Shown: one piece after another, positions 1 through 6,549 of the stretch | Layout of the letters: each line of letters starts with the position of its first letter | Numbering within the stretch: the stretch's first letter is position 1 | Assembly: GCF_000717345.1 (NCBI RefSeq) | Contig: NZ_JNZA01000064.1 | Location: 1 to 27,932, forward strand | From: Streptomyces lydicus | GTDB taxonomy: Bacteria; Actinomycetota; Actinomycetes; Streptomycetales; Streptomycetaceae | Direction of reading: 5' to 3' | Length of the DNA: 27,932 nt | Notes under the pieces: generated by a model | What the model saw: only the letters and a program-made list of their open reading frames with translations | What the model was told of the DNA's origin: nothing | The model's database searches: none | Program-made: the position numbers and the translations under genes

Positions 1-54
1 GGCATACGAGATGCTCAGGAGTCTCGTGGGCTCGGAGATGTGTATAAGAGACAG
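1..54 (+). other. Illumina Nextera adapter, not genomic
   Basis: Bases 1-12 are the end of the P7 flow-cell primer. Bases 13-20 (GCTCAGGA) are the i7 index, the reverse complement of Nextera index N704. Bases 21-54 are the Nextera read-2 transposon end, finishing in the 19-base mosaic end AGATGTGTATAAGAGACAG. This is library-construction sequence left on the contig end. It should be trimmed, and any reading frame starting inside it is artificial. Confidence 0.98.
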
Positions 55-597
55 GGCGGAGGGTGGCGGGGTGGTGTGGCCGGTGCCGTTGTCGATGCCG
101 TATTGCATGCCGTGCTTCGCGCCGATCTCGTTGAGTCGGTCGTGGTCGGGGTGGCCGTCCTTCATGACGACCGGGCCGGCTTCGAACATGTCCTCCATGA
201 ACTCGTCCCAGCCGCCCGGCGAGGAGATCTGCAGGCAGCGGGCGGGCGGCTGGGAGGCGTTGCGCAGGGCGTGCGGGACGCCGTGCGGCAGCAGGACGCA
301 CATACCCGGCGTCAGGCGGTGGGTCAGGCCGTCGATGTCGGCCTCCAGCTCACCTTCGAGGACGTAGACGAATTCATCGGCGTGGTGGTGGATGTGCGGC
401 GGGATGTCGATGTCGAGCCGGTTCTCCAGGATGGCGAGCCGGCCTTCGGTGTCGGCGGTGCGGGCCTTGACGTCGAGGCCGGGCGGCAGGGGGACGCGGC
501 CGGGCCGGCGCTCGCCGGGCTGGAGTACGAGGAAGCGTTCTCGCCCTTGGGGGAGCGGTGTGGGCTGGGGTGTGGGCGTGGGCTGGGGCAGCGGCAT
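55..597 (-). CDS. Cupin-domain protein, 3' end missing
   Basis: Translation from the ATG at 597 gives 181 residues before the frame runs into adapter, so the C-terminus is lost. The sequence shows a single cupin domain. Motif 1 is HIHHHADEFVYVLEGE near residues 68-83, supplying metal-binding histidines and glutamate. Motif 2 is GMCVLLPHGVPHALRN near 98-113, supplying the last histidine. The spacing fits small single-domain cupins of the quercetin-2,3-dioxygenase-like group, which bind Fe or other divalent metals and are often dioxygenases; the substrate cannot be told. The N-terminus is a Pro/Thr/Gln-rich repeat (PTPTPQPTP) that may be unstructured. A purine-rich GAGAGAGGA precedes the ATG by about 11 bases. 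The gene diverges from the TetR gene at 700 and is a probable target of it. Confidence 0.8.
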
Positions 598-651
598 GGT
601 GAGCGTGTCCTCTCTCGGCGCCGGTGTGGCGGAAGCAGAAGAAAACTGAAG

Positions 652-675
652 CGGAACTGGAATCCGATTCCGTTT
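652..675. promoter_or_regulatory. Palindromic operator between cupin and TetR genes
   Basis: The core GGAATC-C-GATTCC (659-671) is a perfect 6+1+6 inverted repeat. It is nested with a wider CGGAA/TTCCG pair (652-656 and 668-672). It lies in the 102-base divergent intergenic region, about 16 bases upstream of the putative -10 of the TetR gene, where a -35 would be. That placement suits autorepression plus control of the cupin gene. Binding by this TetR protein is inferred. Confidence 0.6.
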
Positions 676-686
676 AACCGTAGCAG

Positions 687-692
687 TAGCAT
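687..692 (+). promoter_or_regulatory. Putative -10 (TAGCAT) for leaderless TetR mRNA
   Basis: TAGCAT fits the actinobacterial TANNNT -10 pattern and ends 7 bases before the GTG at 700. There is no Shine-Dalgarno sequence before that GTG. This spacing is typical of leaderless transcripts in Streptomyces. No convincing -35 is seen; the operator occupies its place. Confidence 0.4.
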
Positions 693-699
693 CGACGAT

Positions 700-1275
700 G
701 TGGCACCCTCTTCGACCTCTGCCGGTTCCCCGCGCCGCCCGCGCGCCGACGCCGAGCGCAACCGCACCCGTGTACTGGACGCCGCGCGGGAGGTGTTCCG
801 CGCGCGGGGGGACGAGGCGCAGATGCCCGAGGTGGCCCGCGCGGCGGGGGTGGGCATCGGGACGGTCTACCGGCATTTCCCCAGCCGGGCGGCGCTGATC
901 GCGGCCGTGGGGGAGCAACGCCAGGCGGAGATCGTGGAGTTCGGGCGCACCCGCTGTCTGCCGAGCGCGACGGCCGCCGACGGGCTGGCCGCGTATCTGG
1001 AGCACATCGGTGAGGTGCTGGATGCCGAGCGGGGGCTCTCCGCGTCCATCGAGGCGGCCTTCGGGTCCACCGAGCCGACCGGTGAGGGCCGGGCCCGGGC
1101 CGAGGACATCGCGGGCCAACTGCTCGTCCGCGCCAAGGAGGAGGGCGCGGTGCGGGAGGACGCCGAGGTCGGCGATGTGGTGATGATCGTGTGCGGGCTG
1201 GCGGCGGTGATCCGGTACGGCGCCGGTGACTGGCGCCGCTACGTGCGCAATGCGTGTGCGGGGTTGCGGCCTTGA
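700..1275 (+). CDS. TetR/AcrR family transcriptional regulator
   Basis: The protein has 191 residues from the GTG at 700. The N-terminal TetR DNA-binding domain covers about residues 17-65. It contains NRTRVLDAAREVF and the helix-turn-helix VARAAGVGIGTVYRHFPSRAALIAA, a canonical TetR signature. The C-terminal part (about 70-190) is an all-helical ligand and dimerisation domain typical of the SACE_7040/TetR_C group; no ligand can be predicted. The frame stays open far upstream, even into the adapter, but that extension is antisense to the cupin gene. The GTG follows a -10-like TAGCAT at leaderless spacing. The gene is divergent from the cupin gene and shares a palindromic operator with it, which suggests a local repressor. 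A strong hairpin follows the stop codon. Confidence 0.9.
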   Translation: MAPSSTSAGSPRRPRADAERNRTRVLDAAREVFRARGDEAQMPEVARAAGVGIGTVYRHFPSRAALIAAVGEQRQAEIVEFGRTRCLPSATAADGLAAYLEHIGEVLDAERGLSASIEAAFGSTEPTGEGRARAEDIAGQLLVRAKEEGAVREDAEVGDVVMIVCGLAAVIRYGAGDWRRYVRNACAGLRP

Positions 1276-1292
1276 GGGCTCCTGGCCCCGGA

Positions 1293-1328
1293 GTCCTGCC
1301 CGGTCCCGGTCCCGGAGCCGGGCAGGAC
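1293..1328 (+). terminator. Rho-independent-type hairpin after TetR gene
   Basis: There is a perfect 11-bp stem, GTCCTGCCCGG (1293-1303) with CCGGGCAGGAC (1318-1328), and a 14-base loop. It begins 17 bases after the TetR stop codon. It has no U-tract, which is usual for Streptomyces terminators. Confidence 0.65.
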
Positions 1329-1404
1329 CTGGACCCTGCCCGGCCCTTGAGCGCGGACGGTCTGCGGCTGAGGGCTGACAGGCGGTCGCGCCCGGTCAGC
1401 GAGG

Positions 1405-1488
1405 CGCGGCATCGCCACCCGCTACGAGAAGACCTCCGGCTCCTGCCTGGCAGCCGTCACCCTCGCGTCACGGTTGAGGCGGGCGTGA
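1405..1488 (+). pseudogene. Fossil C-terminus of an IS5-type transposase
   Basis: In one frame the DNA reads RGIATRYEKTSGS, then CLAAVTLASRLRRA and a TGA stop. Streptomyces IS5-family DDE transposases characteristically end with (W)RGIATRY(D/E)KT..SY.AAVTLASLL.WA, so this is a recognisable 27-codon remnant of the extreme C-terminus. Nothing transposase-like is seen upstream of about 1400, no inverted repeats were found, and the final residues have diverged. It records an old insertion and deletion between the TetR and methyltransferase genes. It cannot encode a working enzyme. Confidence 0.65.
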
Positions 1489-1497
1489 CATGTGGCG

Positions 1498-2709
1498 TCA
1501 ACGGTCTGCCGGGCCCAGCCGCCACAAGGACGTGACCTCGGCGGCGCGGGCCACGTGGAGGGGGTCGGAGGTGTCGCGGGCGCGGGGATGGCGCGGGGTG
1601 ACGTCGAGTCGGCCCAGGACCGTGAGGCCGGACGTGGCGAAGGCGTCGAGGAGTTCGGCGTGCGGGCGCAGGCCGAGGTGCTCCGCCAGGTCGGAGAGGA
1701 TCAGCCAGCCCTCGCCGTCCGGGGTGAGATGGTCCGCCAGACCCGTCAGGAAACCGTGCAGCATCTGATTGCCCGGGTCGTAGACCGCGCGCTCCACGGG
1801 GGAGGTCGGTTTGGCCGGTACCCACGGGGGATTGCAGACGACCAGAGGGGCGCGGCCGGCCGGGAACAGATCGGCCTCGACCACCTCCACCCGGTCGGCG
1901 ACGCCCAGCCGTTCGGTGTTCTCACGGGCGCAGGCCAGCGCGCGCGGATCCTGGTCGGTGGCCACGATCCGGCGCACACCGCGCCGGGCGAGCACCGAGG
2001 CCAGCACGCCGGTGCCGGTACCGATGTCGAAGGCGAGCTCCTGGGAGGGCAACGGTGCCTCGGCGACCAGGTCGACGTACTCGCCGCGGGCGGGCGAGAA
2101 GACGCCGTAGTGCGGATGGATCCGGTCGCCGCCCAGCGCGGGGATCTCCACGCCCTTGCGCCGCCATTCGTTGGCGCCGATGAGGGCGAGGAGTTCGCGC
2201 AGCGAGACGAGGGAGGCGGTGGCCGCGGCCGAACCCTCGGCGGTGTCCGCGCCCTCTCCCGGAGCCGGCTGCGGCGCGGACGCCGGCGTCGGGTCGGGCT
2301 CCGCGGGGCCGTACGCCCTGGTGCAGGCTTCGCGTACGTCAGGGGCGCGGTGCAGCGGGACGCCGTAGGCCGCGTCGAGCGGGACCAGCAACATGCCCAG
2401 GATGCGGGCGCGGTGGTTCTGCGCGGCGCGGTGCACGTGGAACGCCTGGGTGACATCGGCCGGCGGTGTCTTGCGCGGCCGGCGGTCGATGCGGCGGGCC
2501 ATCGCCGTCAGCAGCTGCCGGGCGTTGTGGAAGTCGCCGCGCCACAGCAGCGCGGTGCCCTCGCAGGCGAGCTTGTACGCCTCGTCGGCCCGGGTGCGGT
2601 CGTCCGCGACGGCGATGCGGCGGGGCGGCGGGGAGCCGTTCTCCGAACGCCAGCGGGCGGAGCGCGGCCGGTCGGCCTCGGTCCATTCGACGACCGGTGG
2701 TTGGTTCAC
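1498..2709 (-). CDS. HemK/PrmC-like SAM-dependent methyltransferase
   Basis: The protein has 403 residues from the GTG at 2709, which follows a GAGG about 9 bases upstream. The frame is open further upstream (to 2892), but that part is low-complexity Arg/Ala/Thr sequence and was not included. The N-terminal half (about 1-190) is helical and unassigned. The C-terminal half is a class I Rossmann methyltransferase fold: motif I is LAFDIGTGTGVLASVLAR, the acidic loop is IVATDQDPRAL, and motif IV is VVCNPPWVPAKP. The NPPW motif is the hallmark of N-methyltransferases acting on planar amide or amino nitrogens, such as the HemK/PrmC release-factor glutamine group. The long N-terminal domain argues that it is not the housekeeping PrmC. 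The substrate is unknown. The gene ends right beside the IS5 fossil. Confidence 0.85.
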   Translation of the reverse strand: MNQPPVVEWTEADRPRSARWRSENGSPPPRRIAVADDRTRADEAYKLACEGTALLWRGDFHNARQLLTAMARRIDRRPRKTPPADVTQAFHVHRAAQNHRARILGMLLVPLDAAYGVPLHRAPDVREACTRAYGPAEPDPTPASAPQPAPGEGADTAEGSAAATASLVSLRELLALIGANEWRRKGVEIPALGGDRIHPHYGVFSPARGEYVDLVAEAPLPSQELAFDIGTGTGVLASVLARRGVRRIVATDQDPRALACARENTERLGVADRVEVVEADLFPAGRAPLVVCNPPWVPAKPTSPVERAVYDPGNQMLHGFLTGLADHLTPDGEGWLILSDLAEHLGLRPHAELLDAFATSGLTVLGRLDVTPRHPRARDTSDPLHVARAAEVTSLWRLGPADR

Positions 2710-2909
2710 CGCTGTGTGCCTCGCGTCCGTGGTTCGGGCCCCTCCCGTGGCTGCCGCTGCGGTGCGGCGTACGGCCTGCCTCGGGGGCGCGGTGCGGCGC
2801 TCGCGGGCGGCGGCGGGCGGGGCGGTGTGACGGTCGACTTTACTCCGTGCCGGCTCCGCCCCGTCGAGGCATCGGGGCTGGTCGGAACGCAACCGCTCCC
2901 CGGGCCGCG

Positions 2910-2972
2910 CCGGTCAGTGGGCCGTACGGCGTCCGGGCCGGGCCGGTCAGTGGGCCGCGCGACGTCCGGGCC
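2910..2972. repeat. 33-bp-period duplication at the dedA 3' end
   Basis: Bases 2910-2939 and 2943-2972 match at 27 of 30 positions with a 33-base period. The right copy contains the last codons and TGA of the DedA gene (PGRRAAH*). The left copy, just downstream of that stop, encodes PGRRTAH* in the same frame. A short tandem duplication of the gene's end explains this. It divides the methyltransferase from the DedA gene. Confidence 0.7.
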
Positions 2973-3600
2973 GTCGCATCAGGAACGCCGCGGCCGAACC
3001 GGCGGCGAACAGGGCGACGACGGAGAGCGCGGTGCTCACCCAGGACGTACCGAGCCAGTGGCCGCCGAAGTAGCCGAGGCTGACGCTGTACGCGGCCCAG
3101 GCGAGGCCGGCCAGTGCGGACCAGGGGAGGAACTCGCGGACCGTGCGGTGGGCGACGCCGGCGCCCAGGCTGACCACGGAACGCCCGGCGGGCGCGAAGC
3201 GGGCCAGTACGACGATGCCGCCACCGCCGCGGGTGAGCGCGGCACCGAGTCGTTGCTGTGCCGCGGTCAGGCGGCGGGAGCGGCTGATGGCCCGGTCGAA
3301 GCGGTCGCCGCCGCGCCAGGCGAGCCGGTAGGCGACCATGTCGCCCAGCACCGAGGCGGTGGCCGCGCACACCACCAGGGAGAAGACCTCGGCCAGGTGG
3401 GCGCCGCTGTGGACGGACGAGGCGACGTCGACGCCGCGGACGGCCTCGGTCGCGGTGCCGGTACCGGCGGCCGTCGTGGCCGCGGCGATCACCAGGACCC
3501 CGCTCGGCAGGATCGGGACGAATACGTCGAGAACGATGGAGAGGCTGACGATCGCATAGACCCAAGGGGTGCCGCTGAGGGACCCCAGGCTTTCCAACAA
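2947..3600 (-). CDS. DedA family (VTT domain) membrane protein
   Basis: The protein has 217 residues, matching the DedA/SNARE-associated family in length and pattern. It has an N-terminal re-entrant or TM segment with VPILPSGVLVIAA (about 29-41, the P-S-G loop). A middle section reads VVCAATASVLGDMVAYRLAWRGGDRF, the family G-D...Y.(L/I)GR..G region. A second conserved part reads VVLARFAPAGRSVVSLGAGVAHRTVREFLPW, matching the R-F-x-P-x-(G/V)R signature, and two C-terminal TM helices follow. DedA proteins act in the cytoplasmic membrane in phospholipid scrambling or flipping and envelope homeostasis. The start is one of two adjacent TTG codons (3600 or 3597); GGAG stands 7 bases before the first. 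No clear operon partner exists: DoxX lies 228 bases upstream on the same strand with a hairpin between them. Confidence 0.88.
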   Translation of the reverse strand: MLESLGSLSGTPWVYAIVSLSIVLDVFVPILPSGVLVIAAATTAAGTGTATEAVRGVDVASSVHSGAHLAEVFSLVVCAATASVLGDMVAYRLAWRGGDRFDRAISRSRRLTAAQQRLGAALTRGGGGIVVLARFAPAGRSVVSLGAGVAHRTVREFLPWSALAGLAWAAYSVSLGYFGGHWLGTSWVSTALSVVALFAAGSAAAFLMRRPGRRAAH

Positions 3601-3747
3601 CGTCCTTCTCCCGGTCCGAACCCCGCCGCGACGTCGCTCGGTGCGGCAGGGGCGGCTCTACAGCCATACAGCGTACGCCTGGCCTCCGGGACGGGTGGCG
3701 GGGGGTGGAAAATGCGCGTTTGCCGGGTGGCGTCCGCGGACGCGCCG

Positions 3748-3778
3748 CGGCCCGTACGGCGCTGTGCCGTACGGGCCG
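3748..3778 (-). terminator. Strong hairpin downstream of doxX
   Basis: There is a perfect 13-bp stem, CGGCCCGTACGGC (3748-3760) with GCCGTACGGGCCG (3766-3778), around a 5-base loop. It lies 51 bases after the DoxX stop codon and before the DedA gene on the same strand, so it probably separates the two transcripts. Confidence 0.7.
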
Positions 3779-3828
3779 TGGGTGGTGCATGCGGTCGTCG
3801 GGGCCGCCGGGCCGGGGCCCGACTCCCG

Positions 3829-4293
3829 TCAGGCGGCGGAGGGCTCCCGCGGGGCGGCCGGGACCGTCTCCGGCTCGCTCGCGCCGAAGAAGACGCGGTC
3901 CAGGGCCCAGGCGCCGGGGCCGGTGAAGAAGAGCAGCAGGAACGCCCAGCAGAACATCGCGGACGCCTCGCCGCCGTTCTGTATCGGCCACAGCGCGGTG
4001 CCCTGGTGAACGGAGAAGTACGCGTACGCCATCGAGCCGGAGCTGACCAGCGCCGCGGCGCGGGTGCCGAGGCCGAGCAGCACGAGGAGGCCGCCGGCGA
4101 GCTGGATCACCGCGGCGTACCAGCCCGGCCAGGCGCCGGTGGGAACGGTGCCGCCCTGGCCCATCGCGCCGCCGAGCACGCCGAAGAGTGAGGACGCGCC
4201 GTGGCAGGCGAAGAGCAGGCCGACGACCACGCGGAACAGCGCGAGCGCGTGCGGCGTGGCTCTCTGGGTGAACGAGTTGAGGGGTGTGGACAT
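3829..4293 (-). CDS. DoxX family membrane protein
   Basis: The 154-residue protein matches the DoxX family. It has four hydrophobic helices and the characteristic starts RVVVGLLFACHGASSLFG (about 21-38) and VIQLAGGLLVLLGLGTRAAAL (about 62-82). A third segment, FCWAFLLLFFTGPGAWALDRVFFG, carries the family G-P-G-x-x-(S/A)-(L/V)-D motif. DoxX proteins are small integral membrane proteins linked in actinobacteria to redox and oxidative-stress defence (mycobacterial DoxX pairs with SodA and SseA). The ATG at 4293 is preceded by TAGGAGCC, a good ribosome site. A candidate DtxR/IdeR iron box (4335-4353) lies 42 bases upstream. Iron control would be unusual for DoxX and is inferred from that motif only. 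A strong terminator hairpin follows the gene. Confidence 0.88.
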   Translation of the reverse strand: MSTPLNSFTQRATPHALALFRVVVGLLFACHGASSLFGVLGGAMGQGGTVPTGAWPGWYAAVIQLAGGLLVLLGLGTRAAALVSSGSMAYAYFSVHQGTALWPIQNGGEASAMFCWAFLLLFFTGPGAWALDRVFFGASEPETVPAAPREPSAA

Positions 4294-4334
4294 GGGGGGC
4301 TCCTACGGCTGGGGACGAGTAGAACCGTGGAGGC

Positions 4335-4353
4335 AAAGGTTAGGGGTGCCTAA
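4335..4353. promoter_or_regulatory. Candidate DtxR/IdeR (DmdR1) iron box
   Basis: AAAGGTTAGGGGTGCCTAA contains the imperfect palindrome GTTAGG-GGTG-CCTAAC (to 4354). It matches the remembered Streptomyces iron box TTAGGTTAGGCTCACCTAA at 13 of 19 positions, with both outer half-site cores intact. It sits between the FAD-protein stop (4368) and the DoxX start (4293), where an iron-loaded repressor could block doxX transcription. The assignment rests on motif similarity. Confidence 0.55.
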
Positions 4354-4367
4354 CAGTGCTTGCAAGT

Positions 4368-6425
4368 TCAAGCTTTGGTCATATGGGGCCTTCGGCCCGA
4401 ACCGGTCCGTGACGACCCCGCCCCTACCGTTCTTTCCGCCCCTACGGTCCCGTCCGGCCCCGCTGCCTCCGCCGCACCGAGCGCCGCCCGCAGCGCCGCC
4501 CGGGCCACCGCGTCCGTATCGGCCAAGGTCACCGACCCCACCCCGGGACGCGCCCCGGCCGCCGTCACCCAGTGCACGCCCTCCGTCGGCACCCCGACCG
4601 CGAACCGCCGCGGATGCGGCCGCCCGTCGGCCTCGACGAGGTGGTACGGGCTGGCGGACACATCGAGCCCCCCGGTTTCGTAGCCGTCCACGGTGTGCGG
4701 CCGGCAGCCGCCGGCGGCCAGCAGCCCGGCCAGCAGCTCGTCCCCGGTGCGCCGCAGGTCCGGCTCCGGCAGCCGCGCCTCGATGAGCGCCGTCGCCGTC
4801 ACCTCCGAGCCCGGAACGTCCGGGGAGTACGCGGTGAAGCCGGGCGCCGTGCCGTCTCCGTCGCCCCACCGGACCGTCATCCGGGGGCCGACCACCTCCA
4901 GCACCCCCGCCTCGATCAGCGCCGTCATCTCCGCTATCCGGCGCCCGGGCGGCCCGATGGACAAGAAGGCGTTCAGCGGGGTGTACCAGCGGTCCAGATG
5001 GTCGCGGCGGGACGCCCCGGCCACCCCGGCGTGATCGACTATCTGCCGCAACTCGTTGCGCAGGTCGCGCAGTACGTCCAGGGCCGCCTTGACCGGGCCG
5101 GAGACATTCCCCTGCCGGGCGTGCGCGAGGTCCGTACGCAGGTGGTCCAGCAGCCACTCCCGGAACGCGGTGCGGTCGGTGAACGTCCGTCCCGTGTGCG
5201 GCCGGGAGAGCAGTTCCCAGTCCCAGCGTTCGGCGGGCGCGATGCCGAAGGCGTCCAGGGTGGCCGTCTCTTCGGCGCTGCGGTGCGCGCTGCCCAGGAA
5301 ACGGTCCCGGAAGCGCAGGCGGAGCCCGTCGCCGGGCGGGGCGTCCACCGGGTCGGCCGACGGGCCGCCGTGCCCCGCGCCGTCCGTCTCCCGCCGCGTC
5401 AGCAGCGCCTCGTAGTAGACCGCCTCCACTTCCTTCGCCACCAGGGGCCAGACCTCCGCCAGGAAGTCGGGCAGATCGCCGGAGTCGGCGCGCTTGCGGA
5501 ACGCGGCGATCACGTCCGGCGTGAGCAGCAGCGGCAGATGGCGGCCGTGCGCGCCCTTCTCGTTGTCGCCGCGCGCGTGGTACGGAATCCCGCGCCGGGA
5601 GCCCGCGTACAGCCGCGGTTCGCGCCCGGAGGGCAGATACCGCAGCGCGCCGTCCGCGGCCGGTACGAACCGGCCGCCGCGGGCCGTCGTCAGCAGCGCC
5701 ATGTGGTCGAAGAAGTTCAGGCCGAGACCGCGCAGCAGCACCGGGCGGCCCGGGGCCAGCGCCGCCAGCTCCGCGGTCAGGTCGGCGGGGTTGGCCGGCG
5801 GGAGATAGTGCAGACCGTGCGCGGCGGCGTGGTCGGCCAGGCGTCGCTGCTCGGCGTCCGGCGCCGTGGGCAGATGCCCCTGGGCGAGCACCACCGCGCC
5901 CAGACCGTCCAGCGTCCGTCCGTCGTCGAGGGTGAGCGACTGCGACCCGTCCGGCGCCTCGGACAGCCGCACCGCGCGGGCGGTGTGCGGTACGACGGTC
6001 ACCTCCCGGGGCGCGGTGCGCACCGTGTGGTGGAAGACCCACTCCAGATAGCGGCCGTACAGCGCGCGCCCCGGATAGGCGTCCGGTCCGACGTCACACC
6101 CCTCCCAGTCGTACAGGCTCGGCCCCGTCCGGATCGGTCCTGCGCACTCCACGCTCGCATCGGTGAACAGCGTGACCTGCGACGCGACGGTGTTCATCAG
6201 CAGCTCGGGCGGCTGGGCGGTGCGCCAGACCTGGCCGGCGCCGGGCGGGGCGGGATCGATGACATGGACGGTCAGACGGGCGCCCGGGGCGAGTTCGGCG
6301 GCCGAGGCGCAGATCCGCTCCAGCACACTCGTGCCACGCGGCCCCGCGCCGACGACGGCGAGGTCGAGGGCGCCGATGCCGAGGGCGGGGCGGGGAGGGC
6401 GGTCGGCGAGGTGGTCGGCTGCCAA
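4368..6425 (-). CDS. FAD/NAD(P)-binding (NAD_binding_9) protein
   Basis: The protein has 685 residues from a TTG at 6425, preceded by GGGAGAG at good spacing. An N-terminal Rossmann dinucleotide-binding motif is visible, LAVVGAGPRGTSVLERI (GAGPRG at 26-31). ELLMNTVASQVTLFTDASV near residue 75 and LGAVVLAQGHLPTAP near 180 match the FAD/NAD(P)-binding family PF13454 (NAD_binding_9). The C-terminal half (ESVHWVTAAGARP-like region and LRRTGDELLAGLLAAGG) is less informative. Related large flavoproteins in Streptomyces are annotated only as FAD/NAD(P)-binding proteins; the reaction is unknown. No cofactor partner gene or biosynthetic cluster is adjacent. It lies 74 bases upstream of doxX on the same strand, separated by the iron box. 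Confidence 0.8.
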   Translation of the reverse strand: MAADHLADRPPRPALGIGALDLAVVGAGPRGTSVLERICASAAELAPGARLTVHVIDPAPPGAGQVWRTAQPPELLMNTVASQVTLFTDASVECAGPIRTGPSLYDWEGCDVGPDAYPGRALYGRYLEWVFHHTVRTAPREVTVVPHTARAVRLSEAPDGSQSLTLDDGRTLDGLGAVVLAQGHLPTAPDAEQRRLADHAAAHGLHYLPPANPADLTAELAALAPGRPVLLRGLGLNFFDHMALLTTARGGRFVPAADGALRYLPSGREPRLYAGSRRGIPYHARGDNEKGAHGRHLPLLLTPDVIAAFRKRADSGDLPDFLAEVWPLVAKEVEAVYYEALLTRRETDGAGHGGPSADPVDAPPGDGLRLRFRDRFLGSAHRSAEETATLDAFGIAPAERWDWELLSRPHTGRTFTDRTAFREWLLDHLRTDLAHARQGNVSGPVKAALDVLRDLRNELRQIVDHAGVAGASRRDHLDRWYTPLNAFLSIGPPGRRIAEMTALIEAGVLEVVGPRMTVRWGDGDGTAPGFTAYSPDVPGSEVTATALIEARLPEPDLRRTGDELLAGLLAAGGCRPHTVDGYETGGLDVSASPYHLVEADGRPHPRRFAVGVPTEGVHWVTAAGARPGVGSVTLADTDAVARAALRAALGAAEAAGPDGTVGAERTVGAGSSRTGSGRRPHMTKA

Positions 6426-6524
6426 GAGGGGCTCTCCCTGGGGCGGGCGGGCGGCCGGCGCGGGGCGCGGGCAGCCCTACAGGCGGGGCGACGGGCAAAC
6501 GTGCGCCCCATCATCACTGCCGGG

Positions 6525-6549
6525 CCCACCCGAGCGGCACCCGGGTGGG
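6525..6549 (-). terminator. Hairpin abutting the phoD stop codon
   Basis: CCCACCCG (6525-6532) pairs perfectly with CGGGTGGG (6542-6549) across a 9-base loop. On the minus strand it starts right after the TAA of the PhoD-like gene (6550-6552), as expected for an intrinsic terminator that separates it from the FAD-protein gene. Confidence 0.6.

Noticed and set aside
40..699. N-terminal extension of the TetR frame to the contig start
   Set aside because: It begins in adapter sequence and is antisense to the cupin gene. The TetR domain starts after the GTG at 700.
1492..4191. 899-codon open frame on the plus strand
   Set aside because: It is antisense to the methyltransferase, DedA and DoxX genes, has repetitive Gly/Arg/Ala composition and no domain. 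Such frames are normal in high-GC DNA.
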